DNA of 55,110 nucleotides from Clostridiales bacterium (GCA_012519845.1 JAAYPK010000077.1:1-55110), one strand, 5' to 3'. Positions 18,809 through 28,231 are shown, numbered from the stretch's first letter. The notes: generated from the letters alone by a model not told the origin. Made by a program: numbers and translations.

Positions 18809-20275
18809 ATGAAGTATAAAACTGATATAGGATTTAATTTACAAAATAGTTATACTAAACTGCCAAGTATGTTTTATAGCTTACAAAGTCCAGATAAGGT
18901 TCCTTTACCTAAAATAGTTGCTTTTAATAATTTGTTATGTACTTCTTTAGGTTTAAATGGAGAAAAATTATTAAGTGAAGAAGGTGGGCATATTCTTTCT
19001 GGTAATGAAATTCTAGAAGGAACAACACCTTTAGCTGAAGCTTATGCAGGTCATCAATTTGGATACTTTACTATGTTAGGTGATGGCAGAGCAATTCTTT
19101 TAGGTGAACAAAAGACTCCAAAGGGAGAATTATACGATATTCAATTAAAAGGTTCAGGAAAAACAAAATATTCTAGAGGTGGAGATGGAAAAGCAGTACT
19201 TGGACCAATGCTTAGAGAATATATAGTAAGTGAAGGAATGAATGCATTAGGCATTCCAACTACTAGATCTTTAGCTGTAGTTACAACTGGTGAAGTTATA
19301 TTTCGTGAAAAAGAAGAGAAAGGTGCTATATTAACCAGAATTGCTAAAAGCCATATTCGTGTTGGAACTTTTCAGTATGCAGCTGAGTGGGGATCATTAA
19401 AAGATCTTAAAGATTTAGCTGACTATACTATAAATAGACATTTTAAGGAAGGCTTTAATACCAATAATCCATATTTATTTTTACTTAAACAGGTAATAAA
19501 AAATCAAGCTGCCCTTATTTCTAAGTGGCAAATGGTAGGATTTATCCATGGAGTAATGAATACTGATAACATGTCAATTGCTGGAGAAACTATTGATTAC
19601 GGGCCTTGTGCTTTTATGGATACTTATAATCCTAATACGGTATTTAGTTCAATTGATACTTATGGAAGGTATGCTTATGGAAATCAGCCTAAAATTGCAG
19701 CTTGGAATCTTGCAAGATTTGCTGAAGCATTATTACCTTTATTACATAGTGATGAGAATAAGGCTATTAAAATAGCACAAAAGGCTATTTTTGATTTTAA
19801 TAAAGAATACACTGATAATTGGATTGATGGGATGAGAAAAAAGCTAGGATTGTTTAACAAAGAAGAGGATGATAATAAATTAGCTAATGAACTTTTATTG
19901 TTAATGGAAAAGTATTCTGAAGATTATACTAATACTTTTTCAGCATTAACTTATTCTCAAAATAATAAATTAGAATTATTTGAAACAGAAGAATTTTCTA
20001 TATGGAATAATAAGTGGCAAAATAGACTTAATAGACAAGAAGAATCAATAGAATCTTCTAAGGAACTTATGGCTTTAAATAATCCAGTTATTATTCCAAG
20101 AAATCATAGAGTTGAAGAAGCCTTAAGTGCTGCAGTAAATGAAGAAGATTACAGTGTAATGAATAAATTATTAGATGCTATAAGAGATCCCTTTAATTAT
20201 TCTAAAAATTTAGATTATTATAATTCATTACCAGAACCCTCTAAAATTCCGTATAAAACATATTGTGGAACTTAA
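18809..20275 (+). CDS. selO: SelO/YdiU family protein adenylyltransferase (AMPylase)
   Basis: Pseudokinase-fold enzyme that transfers AMP from ATP to Ser, Thr or Tyr of target proteins; known members act in redox stress. Conserved family segments are [20 protein letters not shown] near residue 75, [18 protein letters not shown], and [13 protein letters not shown] followed by DYGPCAFMD, which holds metal and catalytic residues. Its 488 residues match the family. The protein ends KTYCGT, so a Cys is third from the end, the position of the C-terminal redox Cys in E. coli SelO. It is a normal TGT codon, not selenocysteine. The ATG follows AAGGAGG, and a terminator follows the stop. Confidence 0.95.
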   Translation: MKYKTDIGFNLQNSYTKLPSMFYSLQSPDKVPLPKIVAFNNLLCTSLGLNGEKLLSEEGGHILSGNEILEGTTPLAEAYAGHQFGYFTMLGDGRAILLGEQKTPKGELYDIQLKGSGKTKYSRGGDGKAVLGPMLREYIVSEGMNALGIPTTRSLAVVTTGEVIFREKEEKGAILTRIAKSHIRVGTFQYAAEWGSLKDLKDLADYTINRHFKEGFNTNNPYLFLLKQVIKNQAALISKWQMVGFIHGVMNTDNMSIAGETIDYGPCAFMDTYNPNTVFSSIDTYGRYAYGNQPKIAAWNLARFAEALLPLLHSDENKAIKIAQKAIFDFNKEYTDNWIDGMRKKLGLFNKEEDDNKLANELLLLMEKYSEDYTNTFSALTYSQNNKLELFETEEFSIWNNKWQNRLNRQEESIESSKELMALNNPVIIPRNHRVEEALSAAVNEEDYSVMNKLLDAIRDPFNYSKNLDYYNSLPEPSKIPYKTYCGT

Positions 20276-20298
20276 TTATATACAAATTTATTCAAAGT

Positions 20299-20345
20299 GG
20301 AGATATTACTAATGATTTATATCTGAGAGTTATATCTCCTTTTTT
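20299..20345 (+). terminator. Terminator between selO and the phytase-like gene
   Basis: GGAGATAT at 20299-20306 pairs with ATATCTCC at 20332-20339, followed by TTTTTTT. The loop is about 25 bases. It lies between convergent genes and could stop transcription from both sides. Confidence 0.75.
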
Positions 20346-20350
20346 ATAAA

Positions 20351-22708
20351 TTACATAGAAGATAAGTTTTCTTTAATTAATGCCATGAAAATATCAGGAG
20401 TTATTACTCTAACTTTAGGATTTTGATTTAATTTGCAAATTAAATTTTCTAAGTTATCCATACTGTTACTCCATGCATGAACGTATACAAAAGTATAGGA
20501 GTTTGGATCTGTAATGTTTGTATAATTAAGATTTATTCTATTATTAATATTTGATATTAATTCAGTTTCATCTTCTATTCCACCCCAAAGTAGATCTCTG
20601 CAGGAGACAACAGGCTTATTATTTGACCAAACTATTTTCCCTTCATAAGAATTATGTTTATTATAGTTTAGATAAAATAAGCCATTAATATTAGGTTGCA
20701 TTGTATATTCATCCCAAACATTTTTTTTGTATAATGCATCATCATCAAGAATTAATACATAATTAGTATCAACTTTTTCCATATAGCTATTTAATTTTTC
20801 AGTATATTTTTTCAAATAATCTAAAGGAAACTTGCTTGGATATATATAGCCAGTTCCAGAAGGTGGTACTAAAAAGTTATCATAATATTTTTTCGAACTT
20901 GCACTTAGGTAGTATTTGTTAAATACAGTAGGTGCTAAGTAATATATGGAAGGGCTAATGGACCAGCCTAAATTAAAATTTCCTCTATAAGGAGAGCCAT
21001 ACCAGTTATTTGAACTATAATTGTTCCCTAGAAACCACTGCTGATTATCACCATCTGAAACGACAAATGTAATGTAATGTACATTTTGTTCATTTGGTAT
21101 TTCTTTATTTAGATTTTGACTGTAGGACATAGAATTAAAAGAACTTAATACAGACAAATTATAGGTCCAGTCTGATGGAATTATATCTATTCCATATTCT
21201 GAGGCTAGGCTTACATTTGTATGCTCATCAGGACCCCATCCTAAACAGTTTCCACCTATATTCATATTTTCAAATATAGATTTCCTCAATGTTAGATTAT
21301 TTATTTCATCTTCATAAAAAACAAGAGATTTTGACATTATGGCATAATCTCTTAATGCCATTGGTTTATTTGGATCTAGCTGAATAACAGTTGTATGATT
21401 TAAACCATAATTCCATAGATTATTATATGCCCAGTTTTTATCTGTATTTCGACAATCACCAGTTAATGTTTCTATCCCACAGTTTTTAACCTTTGATTCT
21501 AATGGTTCATTAATTGTAATAGAATTTCTTAGAGAGGCAAGGGAACAGGCATTATTAATGGAAGCGGGATTAACACTGTTATATAGTACATAACCATCAA
21601 CATAGCTTTTAAATTTATTTAAAAGTTTCCAAGGATCTTGTATTACTTTATATTTCACTGAATAATTCTTATTTAAATCTTCAAGCCAAATCTTGTAGTC
21701 AGGTTCATTGCTACTAAGAATATAAATTTGTTTATTTGATTTTGAGGAAACAATTCCTTGAAGAGTGGCAATCATAGTTTCTTCATCTTTAGTCATGTTA
21801 TCTGATGATATAACATAAAGAAATTTTGGAACTATAGGATTTTTAATATAAGAATTATTAATGCTTAATGTTGGCATAGTTTTTTCTCTATAAGTGTTAT
21901 AAAAATCTTTTAAAAAATTATATTTTTCACCAGAATAGAAATTTTTCGTGTCAGTTTCTTTCATGTTTGAAATTAATACTTGACGATTTATAATATCTTC
22001 AAGGCTAACTTCATTAAAGTTTTTCATAATATCGTACATTATCATAAATGTAGTTGTTCTTCCTATGCCTTCTTTACAATGAAAGTGAAGCCAAGTGTTA
22101 GTGGAAAGATTTTCTACAAATTCTATAAAATAATTTACCATCTCATTATTAGGAATATGTCCATCAGTTACAGGGATTCTAAGGTAATTTAAGTCAAATT
22201 CTGAAGTTATACAAGATTCATTTGATACCTTTTCTGGTATGACAGTATTATTATCATTATAAAATTTAACAGGCACTTTTAATTCTATTGAATTTAGCAT
22301 GTTAACTTCAGTATTTAACACCTCTGATAAATTAAGTCCTTTATTTGCATTATTTAATTTATTTTCAAAACTTATTGCAATACCATTTATAAAACCATGT
22401 GATTCTTCTCTTAAATCTACAACTGTTATTGGTAAATCATTATCAATATTTTTTTTAATAGTAGAAAGAGAATTTTCTGAAAACTGGCCACTTCCTGATA
22501 TGTTTAGATTTTTAAGTCCTGTTAGGTTTATTTTTTTACTAACAATATTATTTATTTCATCAGAAGTTTTACGAAAATTATGTGGTAATTCAAAAATATT
22601 TTCAAAATTTCTTAACAGATGAATATCAGAGCTGTATGTGGAAATAGGACTGATTAAAATAGAAAAAGTTAAAGAAAGAAGTAATAAAAATTTCATTGTT
22701 TTTTTCAT
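20351..22708 (-). CDS. Secreted PTP-like phytase domain fused to GxGYxYP region
   Basis: A 785-residue exported protein. A signal peptide covers residues 1-25 (KKTMKF, a hydrophobic core, then STYSS). Residues about 40-280 match cysteine phytases (PTP-like inositol polyphosphate phosphatases): SGSGQFS, VVDLREESHGFINGI, a general-acid loop VTDGHIP (Asp182) and the P-loop HCKEGIGRTTT with Cys211 and Arg217. From about 295 to the end it matches the GxGYxYP family of putative glycoside hydrolases, with FLYVISSDNMTKDEE at the start, NCLGWGPDEHTN in the middle and SGTGYIYPSKFP late. The start is ATG 22708, with GAGGT eight bases upstream; the GTG at 22723 overlaps that site. It is monocistronic and convergent with selO. 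Likely substrate is an extracellular phosphorylated inositol or sugar conjugate (inference). Confidence 0.85.
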   Translation of the reverse strand: MKKTMKFLLLLSLTFSILISPISTYSSDIHLLRNFENIFELPHNFRKTSDEINNIVSKKINLTGLKNLNISGSGQFSENSLSTIKKNIDNDLPITVVDLREESHGFINGIAISFENKLNNANKGLNLSEVLNTEVNMLNSIELKVPVKFYNDNNTVIPEKVSNESCITSEFDLNYLRIPVTDGHIPNNEMVNYFIEFVENLSTNTWLHFHCKEGIGRTTTFMIMYDIMKNFNEVSLEDIINRQVLISNMKETDTKNFYSGEKYNFLKDFYNTYREKTMPTLSINNSYIKNPIVPKFLYVISSDNMTKDEETMIATLQGIVSSKSNKQIYILSSNEPDYKIWLEDLNKNYSVKYKVIQDPWKLLNKFKSYVDGYVLYNSVNPASINNACSLASLRNSITINEPLESKVKNCGIETLTGDCRNTDKNWAYNNLWNYGLNHTTVIQLDPNKPMALRDYAIMSKSLVFYEDEINNLTLRKSIFENMNIGGNCLGWGPDEHTNVSLASEYGIDIIPSDWTYNLSVLSSFNSMSYSQNLNKEIPNEQNVHYITFVVSDGDNQQWFLGNNYSSNNWYGSPYRGNFNLGWSISPSIYYLAPTVFNKYYLSASSKKYYDNFLVPPSGTGYIYPSKFPLDYLKKYTEKLNSYMEKVDTNYVLILDDDALYKKNVWDEYTMQPNINGLFYLNYNKHNSYEGKIVWSNNKPVVSCRDLLWGGIEDETELISNINNRINLNYTNITDPNSYTFVYVHAWSNSMDNLENLICKLNQNPKVRVITPDIFMALIKENLSSM

Positions 22709-22817
22709 TAAATTAAACCTCACTTATTTTCAATATAAAGATATAATTATCTATATAAGTGTTTCCTATACATAATAATTAAAGAAATTTAGGAAAACTA
22801 TATTAAGGAGGCTAATA

Positions 22818-23103
22818 ATGGGAAAAAAATATAAATTTATTGTAGAACTAAAAAAGAAAGATGATAAAGATGCTACATATATGGAGGTACCTTTAGATGT
22901 AGAGAAAGAATTTGGCGGAGATTCCTGAAGAATTTAAAAAAATGCTTGAAAAAAGTCCTAAGGCAAAAGAATTTTATTACTCTTTATCTTATTCTAATAG
23001 ACGTAAATACATTCTTTGGATTACTTCTGCAAAAAAAGAAGAAACAAAAATAAAAAGAATGAAAGATGGAATAAATAAATTAGAAAATAGCTTAGTAATA
23101 TAG
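22818..23103 (+). pseudogene. DUF1905 / YdeI-type protein, broken by an internal out-of-frame deletion
   Basis: The first 36 codons (22818-22928) follow a strong AAGGAGG and encode MGKKYKFIVELKKKDD...VPLDVEKEFGG, the start of a DUF1905 domain, then stop at TGA. A second frame overlapping this stop (open from 22912 to 23103) encodes IPEEFKKMLEKSPKAKEFYY and later SAKKEETKIKRM, the C-terminal 'bacteriocin-protection, YdeI/OmpD-associated' domain. In intact relatives about 45 residues lie between the FG and the IPEEF segments, so a deletion with frame change has joined the two ends. The second part has only a TTG start without ribosome binding site. The result is probably not functional, unless the C-terminal piece is translated by coupling. 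Confidence 0.75.
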
Positions 23104-23126
23104 TACATTATAAATTTTCAACAATG

Positions 23127-23155
23127 TTGACAAAAATAATATGATGTTATATTAT
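23127..23155 (+). promoter_or_regulatory. Promoter of the marR-ABC operon
   Basis: A near-consensus vegetative promoter: TTGACA at 23127-23132, 17 bases, TATTAT at 23150-23155. The -10 element lies in the left arm of the palindrome annotated separately. Confidence 0.85.
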
Positions 23156-23179
23156 TAGTTAGAAATCGAACTAATAATA
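23150..23179 (+). promoter_or_regulatory. Perfect palindrome over the marR promoter (operator)
   Basis: TATTATTAGTT at 23150-23160 and AACTAATAATA at 23169-23179 are exact reverse complements, separated by eight bases. The repeat covers the -10 box and the expected transcription start and ends before the ribosome binding site. This is the position expected for autorepression by a MarR dimer. Confidence 0.75.
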
Positions 23180-23191
23180 AGAGGGATATAT

Positions 23192-23623
23192 ATGGATAGT
23201 ACTATTCACATTGGAAAAGAAGTGGACATTCTTTCAAATAAAATTAAACGAAAGATAAATAATAAAGTTTCTAAATATGGACTTACTGGAATTCAAGGAA
23301 AGATTATTGGATTTATTTATAATGAATCTAAGAAAAGAGATATATTTCAAAAAGATATAGAAGAAGAGTTTAATATTAGAAAATCATCTGTAACTAGTGT
23401 AATTCAATTATTAGAGAAAAAGGAATTTATTAAAAGAATTAGTGTGTGTGAAGATGGAAGGTTTAAAAAATTAATTTTAACAGAAAAAGGTATTAAACTT
23501 CATTTAGATGTTTATAAAGAGATTTTAGAATTGGAAGCTAATATAGAAAATCAATTTACTAAAGAAGAATTGGAAGTTTTTAAAAAATTATTGTCAAAAC
23601 TTAATGAAAAAATAAAAGATTAA
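23192..23623 (+). CDS. MarR family transcriptional regulator
   Basis: A 143-residue winged-helix regulator. The recognition helix is in FNIRKSSVTSVIQLLEKKEF at about residues 62-81 and the wing is RISVCEDGRFKKLILTEKG. The C-terminal helix LEVFKKLLSKLNEKIKD fits MarR dimerisation. It is the first gene of a unit with two ABC exporter genes starting 47 bases downstream. A perfect 11-base inverted repeat overlies its own promoter, so it most likely represses its operon and is released by a compound the exporter removes. The ligand is unknown. ATG 23192 with AGAGGG upstream. Confidence 0.9.
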   Translation: MDSTIHIGKEVDILSNKIKRKINNKVSKYGLTGIQGKIIGFIYNESKKRDIFQKDIEEEFNIRKSSVTSVIQLLEKKEFIKRISVCEDGRFKKLILTEKGIKLHLDVYKEILELEANIENQFTKEELEVFKKLLSKLNEKIKD

Positions 23624-23669
23624 TATTTTTTAATACTACATATAGTTTAAGCACAAAAGGAGGAATATT

Positions 23670-25406
23670 ATGATTAAAAAATTAGCATCACAGATTGGAG
23701 AATTTAAAAAGGACACTATCATAACTCCAATTTTCATGATGCTTGAAGTAATTATGGAAGTTATTATTCCATTATTAATGGCAAAAATAATCGATAATGG
23801 AGTTGGTAATGGTGATATGAAGTATGTTACCAAAATCGGAATTATTATGGTTATTATTGCTTTGTTATCACTAACATTTGGAATTCTTGGAGGGGTATAT
23901 GGAGCAAGAGCATCAACTGGATTTGCTAGAAATTTAAGAAAATCCATGTATTACAATATCCAGAATTTTTCTTTTACAAACATTGATAAATATTCAACTG
24001 CTGGATTAGTTACAAGGCTTACAACAGATGTAACAAATGTACAAAATGCCTTTCAAATGATAATTAGGATGTTTGTAAGAGCACCTTTTACATTAATATC
24101 AGCAATGGTTATGTCATTTTATATTAATGCAAAATTATCATTAATCTTTGTTGGAGCAATAATTGTACTTGGAGTATCTTTGTATTTTATAATGACAAAA
24201 GCACATCCACTTTTTAAGAAATTATTTAAGAAATATGATGAATTAAATGCAAGTGTACAAGAAAATCTATCTGCTATTAGAGTTGTTAAAGCATATGTTA
24301 GAGAAGATCATGAAATTGGAAAGTTTCACAAAGCTTCAGATAATTTATGTAAAATATCTATTAGTGCAGAAAAAATAATAATACTAAATGCTCCAATAAT
24401 GCAATTTACAATGTATACATGTATTTTACTTTTGTCTTGGCTTGGAGCAAATATGATAGTAACTGATGCTATGACTACAGGAGAATTATTAAGTTTATTT
24501 ACTTATGCTACTAATATATTAATGAGCTTAATGATGATTTCTATGGTTTTTGTTATGGTTACAATGGCAAAATCTTCTGCAGAAAGAATAGTTGAGGTTA
24601 TAGAGGAAAAAAGTAATTTAACTAATGCTGAAAATCCAATATTTGAAGTAGAAAATGGTGACATTGAATTTATTAATGTTAGCTTTTCTTATGGAAATGA
24701 TTTAGATAATGTTGCTTTAGAGAATATTAATTTTAAAATAAATTCTGGTGAAACTATTGGTATAATTGGTGGAACGGGAAGTTCTAAATCAACTTTAGTG
24801 CAGTTAATTCCTAGATTATATGATGTTTCTAAAGGAAGTGTTAAGGTAGCAGGGAAAGATGTTAGAGAATATGACATTGAGACTCTTAGGGATTCGGTAT
24901 CCATGGTGCTTCAAAAGAATGTTTTATTCTCAGGAACAATAAAAGATAATTTAAGATGGGGAAATAAAAATGCTTCTGATGAAGAAATAGTATTAGCATG
25001 TAAACAAGCCCAGGCTGAGGAGTTTATTGATAAATTTCCTAAGAAATATGATACATTTATTGAACAAGGCGGAAATAATGTATCTGGAGGCCAAAAACAG
25101 AGATTATGTATAGCAAGAGCTTTATTAAAGAAACCTAAAATATTAATACTTGATGATTCTACAAGTGCAGTAGATACTAAAACCGATGCTTTAATTAGAA
25201 AAGCATTTAAAGAGAGTATTCCGGATACTACTAAGATTATTATTGCTCAAAGAATATCTTCTGTTCAAGATTCTGATAGAATTATTGTTTTAGATGATGG
25301 TAAAATAAATGGAATTGGAACTCATGATGAATTATTGAAAAATAATGATATTTATAGAGAAGTATATGAATCGCAGGTGAAGGGAGATGACAAAATTGAA
25401 CAATAA
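23670..25406 (+). CDS. ABC exporter subunit with degenerate ATPase site
   Basis: A 578-residue half-transporter with an N-terminal six-helix exporter domain (about 1-305) and a C-terminal ATPase. Walker A is GGTGSSKST at 367-375, with Ser in place of the usual Gly before Lys. The signature NVSGGQKQR is canonical. Walker B is ILILDDSTSA, with Asp where the catalytic Glu should be, and the switch is IIAQRISS, with Gln instead of His. It is therefore the degenerate-site partner of a heterodimeric exporter like BmrC/BmrD or LmrC/LmrD. Its stop lies 20 bases inside the next gene. It probably exports drugs or peptides, under the upstream MarR regulator. Confidence 0.93.
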   Translation: MIKKLASQIGEFKKDTIITPIFMMLEVIMEVIIPLLMAKIIDNGVGNGDMKYVTKIGIIMVIIALLSLTFGILGGVYGARASTGFARNLRKSMYYNIQNFSFTNIDKYSTAGLVTRLTTDVTNVQNAFQMIIRMFVRAPFTLISAMVMSFYINAKLSLIFVGAIIVLGVSLYFIMTKAHPLFKKLFKKYDELNASVQENLSAIRVVKAYVREDHEIGKFHKASDNLCKISISAEKIIILNAPIMQFTMYTCILLLSWLGANMIVTDAMTTGELLSLFTYATNILMSLMMISMVFVMVTMAKSSAERIVEVIEEKSNLTNAENPIFEVENGDIEFINVSFSYGNDLDNVALENINFKINSGETIGIIGGTGSSKSTLVQLIPRLYDVSKGSVKVAGKDVREYDIETLRDSVSMVLQKNVLFSGTIKDNLRWGNKNASDEEIVLACKQAQAEEFIDKFPKKYDTFIEQGGNNVSGGQKQRLCIARALLKKPKILILDDSTSAVDTKTDALIRKAFKESIPDTTKIIIAQRISSVQDSDRIIVLDDGKINGIGTHDELLKNNDIYREVYESQVKGDDKIEQ

Positions 25407-27270
25407 TGAAAAGACTAATTCAATGAAAACAATAAAAAGACTACTTGGTTATTTGTTTAAAGGATACAAATTTCAATTGTCTATTGTTATTATTTCAATT
25501 ATTGTTAGTTCTCTAGTTGCTGTGGCAGGAACATTATTTATTAAAAATTTAATAGATGTGTATATAACACCTTTTATTTCTGAAGGATCAAAATATAATT
25601 TTAGTCCTTTATTAAAGGCTTTAGCTTTTATGGCTGTTATATATTATTTAGGGGTATTTACCACATATTTATATAATAGGCTTATGGTAAATATTGCACA
25701 ATCAACTTTGAAGAAAATAAGAGATGATTTATTCGAACATATGGAAAAATTATTAATAAAGTTTTTTGATACTAATGCTCATGGTGATTTAATGAGTTTA
25801 TATACTAATGATACAGATACTTTAAGACAAATGATAAGTCAAAGTTTACCACAATTATTATCTTCAGTAATTACTATTATTAGTGTATTTGTTTCAATGA
25901 TTGTTCTAAGTATCCCATTAACAGGAATAGTTGTATTAATGGTGATTTTAATGTTGTATATAACTAAAAATCTTGGTGGTAAAAGTGGAAAATACTTTGG
26001 TAAACAGCAACAAGATCTTGGAAAGTTAAATGGATATATTGAAGAGCTTATGGAAGGACAAAAAGTAGTAAAGGTATTTTGTCATGAAGAGGAATCAAAA
26101 AGCGATTTTGATTTATTAAATGATAAGCTATTTAATAGTGCAAACAATGCTAATAAATTTGCTAATATTTTAATGCCTATTATGGGTAATTTAGGACATA
26201 TTAATTATGTTGCTACTTCAATTATTGGGGCAGTTATAGCTATTAATGGCATTGGAGGATTAACTTTAGGAGGACTTGCAACTTTCCTTCAATTAACAAG
26301 AAGTTTTAATATGCCAATAACCCAAGTTGCACAGCAATTTAATGCTATTATTATGGCATTAGCTGGAGCAGAGCGTATTTTTAAAATTCTTGATGAAAAG
26401 CAAGAAGATGATGAAGGTTATGTAAAACTAGTTAATGCAAAAATAAATAATGGTGAAATAGAAGAAACTGAAAAGCATACAGGAATATGGGCATGGAAGC
26501 ATCCACATGAAGATGGTACAATAACTTATCAAAAAATGCTTGGTGATGTAGTTTTTGAAAATGTTGATTTTGGTTATTCTGATGACAAAATAGTCTTAAA
26601 AGATATAAATATGTTTGCTAAACCTGGACAAAAAATAGCTTTTGTTGGAGCAACTGGAGCAGGAAAAACTACAATAACAAATTTAATTAATAGATTCTAT
26701 GATATTCAAAAAGGTAAAATTAGATATGATGGAATTAATATTAATAAAATAAAAAAAGATGATTTAAGACAATCTTTAGGAATAGTACTTCAGGATACTC
26801 ATCTATTTACTGGAACTATTGCAGATAATATAAGATATGGGAAATTAGATGCTACTTTTGATGAGGTGGTAAGTGCTGCTAAATTGGCCAATGCAGATCA
26901 ATTCATAAAACATCTTCCTAAAGGGTATGATACTGTAATTACTGGGGATGGAGCTAGTTTATCTCAAGGTCAAAGACAGTTATTATCTATTGCTAGAGCA
27001 GCAATTTTAGACCCACCGGTTTTAATATTAGATGAAGCCACTTCAAGTATTGATACTAGAACAGAAGCAATAGTTCAAGATGGAATGGATAAGTTAATGA
27101 AAGGTAGAACAGTTTTTGTAATTGCCCATAGGCTTTCAACAATTAAGAATTCTGATGTAATAATGGTATTAGAGCAAGGAAAAATAATTGAAAGAGGAAC
27201 CCATGAGGATTTATTAAAAGAAAAGGGCAAATATTATCAATTATATACTGGTGCTTTTGAATTATCATAA
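25387..27270 (+). CDS. ABC exporter subunit with canonical Walker site
   Basis: A 627-residue half-transporter, partner of the preceding one. It has a six-helix domain, then an insertion of about 30 residues (HTGIWAWKHPHEDG and surrounding) before the ATPase, as in the larger subunits of this class. Walker A is GATGAGKTT, Walker B is VLILDEATSS with the catalytic Glu, and the switch is VIAHRLST with His. Its signature is SLSQGQRQL, with Gln replacing the first Gly. With the neighbour, one composite site is complete and the other is degenerate. ATG 25387 overlaps the upstream gene by 20 bases with AAGGGAG in front, so they are coupled. Confidence 0.94.
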   Translation: MTKLNNNEKTNSMKTIKRLLGYLFKGYKFQLSIVIISIIVSSLVAVAGTLFIKNLIDVYITPFISEGSKYNFSPLLKALAFMAVIYYLGVFTTYLYNRLMVNIAQSTLKKIRDDLFEHMEKLLIKFFDTNAHGDLMSLYTNDTDTLRQMISQSLPQLLSSVITIISVFVSMIVLSIPLTGIVVLMVILMLYITKNLGGKSGKYFGKQQQDLGKLNGYIEELMEGQKVVKVFCHEEESKSDFDLLNDKLFNSANNANKFANILMPIMGNLGHINYVATSIIGAVIAINGIGGLTLGGLATFLQLTRSFNMPITQVAQQFNAIIMALAGAERIFKILDEKQEDDEGYVKLVNAKINNGEIEETEKHTGIWAWKHPHEDGTITYQKMLGDVVFENVDFGYSDDKIVLKDINMFAKPGQKIAFVGATGAGKTTITNLINRFYDIQKGKIRYDGININKIKKDDLRQSLGIVLQDTHLFTGTIADNIRYGKLDATFDEVVSAAKLANADQFIKHLPKGYDTVITGDGASLSQGQRQLLSIARAAILDPPVLILDEATSSIDTRTEAIVQDGMDKLMKGRTVFVIAHRLSTIKNSDVIMVLEQGKIIERGTHEDLLKEKGKYYQLYTGAFELS

Positions 27271-27276
27271 AGAAGA

Positions 27277-27320
27277 GGATGTTTTAGAATGATATAATCA
27301 TTTTAAGACATCCCTTTTTT
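27277..27320 (+). terminator. Terminator after the ABC exporter operon
   Basis: GGATGTTTTA and TAAGACATCC (27277-27286, 27304-27313; one G-T pair) form a stem with a long loop, followed by CTTTTTT. Confidence 0.75.
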
Positions 27321-27346
27321 ATTTTTTAGGAAATTATATGAAGCCT

Positions 27347-27424
27347 GACCTTCTAAAAATTCATATGCACTAAAAAAATCTACGGTGCCATAGTTGTCTT
27401 GACGATTTTTTTACAAGTGTACAT
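27347..27424. repeat. Dispersed repeat, copy 1 (about 75 bases)
   Basis: This stretch resembles 37437-37510. Shared blocks are AGC-CTGA..AAAA, TATG-A/C-GCTAAAA, AATC, GGT.CCA.AGTTG.CTT.ACG and ATTTTTT. Identity is clearly above background though the copies have diverged. It lies between the exporter terminator and the end of the minus-strand gene at 27433, a stretch with no other gene. Confidence 0.5.
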
Positions 27425-27432
27425 TGCAATAT

Positions 27433-27864
27433 TTAAAAACCAAAAACTGGTTGATTAATATCACGATTATAAATTCCTATAGAACCTATTATTCTATAAT
27501 AATATGACAATAAATCTAAAATATTTGAAAATATTATTTGTGAATCTGGTTCAAGTGAATAGTTAAATTCACCATTTTCTTTTTGTATTATTAAATTATT
27601 ATATCGAATAATAGATATTTTAGTATAAATTGATCTAGCAAAAAATAATAAAATTGAGGAATTAACAGCAGGAATATCTGGATTATGAATTATATTGGAT
27701 AAGTTATATTTGCTATAAACTAAATTAATACTTTCTATAGTGGAAATATAAGATAGTATGTCAGCAATGATAACAATTATATCAGCGGCATGTTGTGTAT
27801 ATAATAGATTAAGTACTTCTTTATCATTATCTGAAATTAAATAATCATTTTCCTTGTTTTTCAT
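27433..27864 (-). CDS. Hypothetical protein, 143 residues
   Basis: I do not recognise this protein. It is mainly helical, with moderately hydrophobic segments near residues 27-45 (ADIIVIIADILSYI) and 68-82 (SSILLFFARSIYTKI), but charged residues make true membrane helices doubtful. It ends in NRDINQPVFGF. The ATG at 27864 is preceded by GGGAGA at a good distance, and codon use matches the neighbours, so it is probably real. It is followed on the same strand (upstream) by the TSCPD gene after 92 bases. A possible role in sporulation is only suggested by the neighbourhood. Confidence 0.6.
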   Translation of the reverse strand: MKNKENDYLISDNDKEVLNLLYTQHAADIIVIIADILSYISTIESINLVYSKYNLSNIIHNPDIPAVNSSILLFFARSIYTKISIIRYNNLIIQKENGEFNYSLEPDSQIIFSNILDLLSYYYRIIGSIGIYNRDINQPVFGF

Positions 27865-27956
27865 TTACATTCTCCCTAGCTATTAATCCTCTAAAATATA
27901 GTATTTAAATTTTCTAATAATAGTGATTAATAAAAAACTTAAGAATAGAAAAATTT

Positions 27957-28205
27957 TTAATGCTCTTCTTTATATTTTATAAGAGCTAAAGATAATTGAT
28001 CTGGACACGAAGTACCACGTCCATTACAATCTATTCCTTTTAGTTTTGAGATAGCCTCATCAATATTCATACCTTCAACTAATTTAGAAATTCCTTGAAG
28101 ATTTCCAGAACATCCTCCTAAAAAATTAACATTTTTAATTATAGAGTTTTCTACATCAAAAGTAATTTGTCTTGAACAAGTACCAGAAGTGTTATATGTA
28201 TTCAT
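27957..28205 (-). CDS. TSCPD domain protein (TIGR03905 type)
   Basis: An 82-residue protein of the small TSCPD family. The defining motif RGTSCPDQLSLAL is near the end. Other cysteines are GTCSRQI near residue 9, GGCSGNL near 32 and IDCNGRG near 60. Related domains occur at the C-terminus of some ribonucleotide reductases, where they may bind metal or nucleic acid; the function of stand-alone members is unknown. The ATG at 28205 has AGGAGG upstream and a vegetative promoter 30 bases further up. That promoter carries an inverted repeat over the -10 box. Confidence 0.88.
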   Translation of the reverse strand: MNTYNTSGTCSRQITFDVENSIIKNVNFLGGCSGNLQGISKLVEGMNIDEAISKLKGIDCNGRGTSCPDQLSLALIKYKEEH

Positions 28206-28231
28206 TAAGCAAACCTCCTAAAAAAATATAT

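Noticed and set aside
20260-20275. Selenocysteine at the SelO C-terminus
   Set aside because: The third last codon is TGT (Cys) and the stop is TAA, so no recoding is needed.
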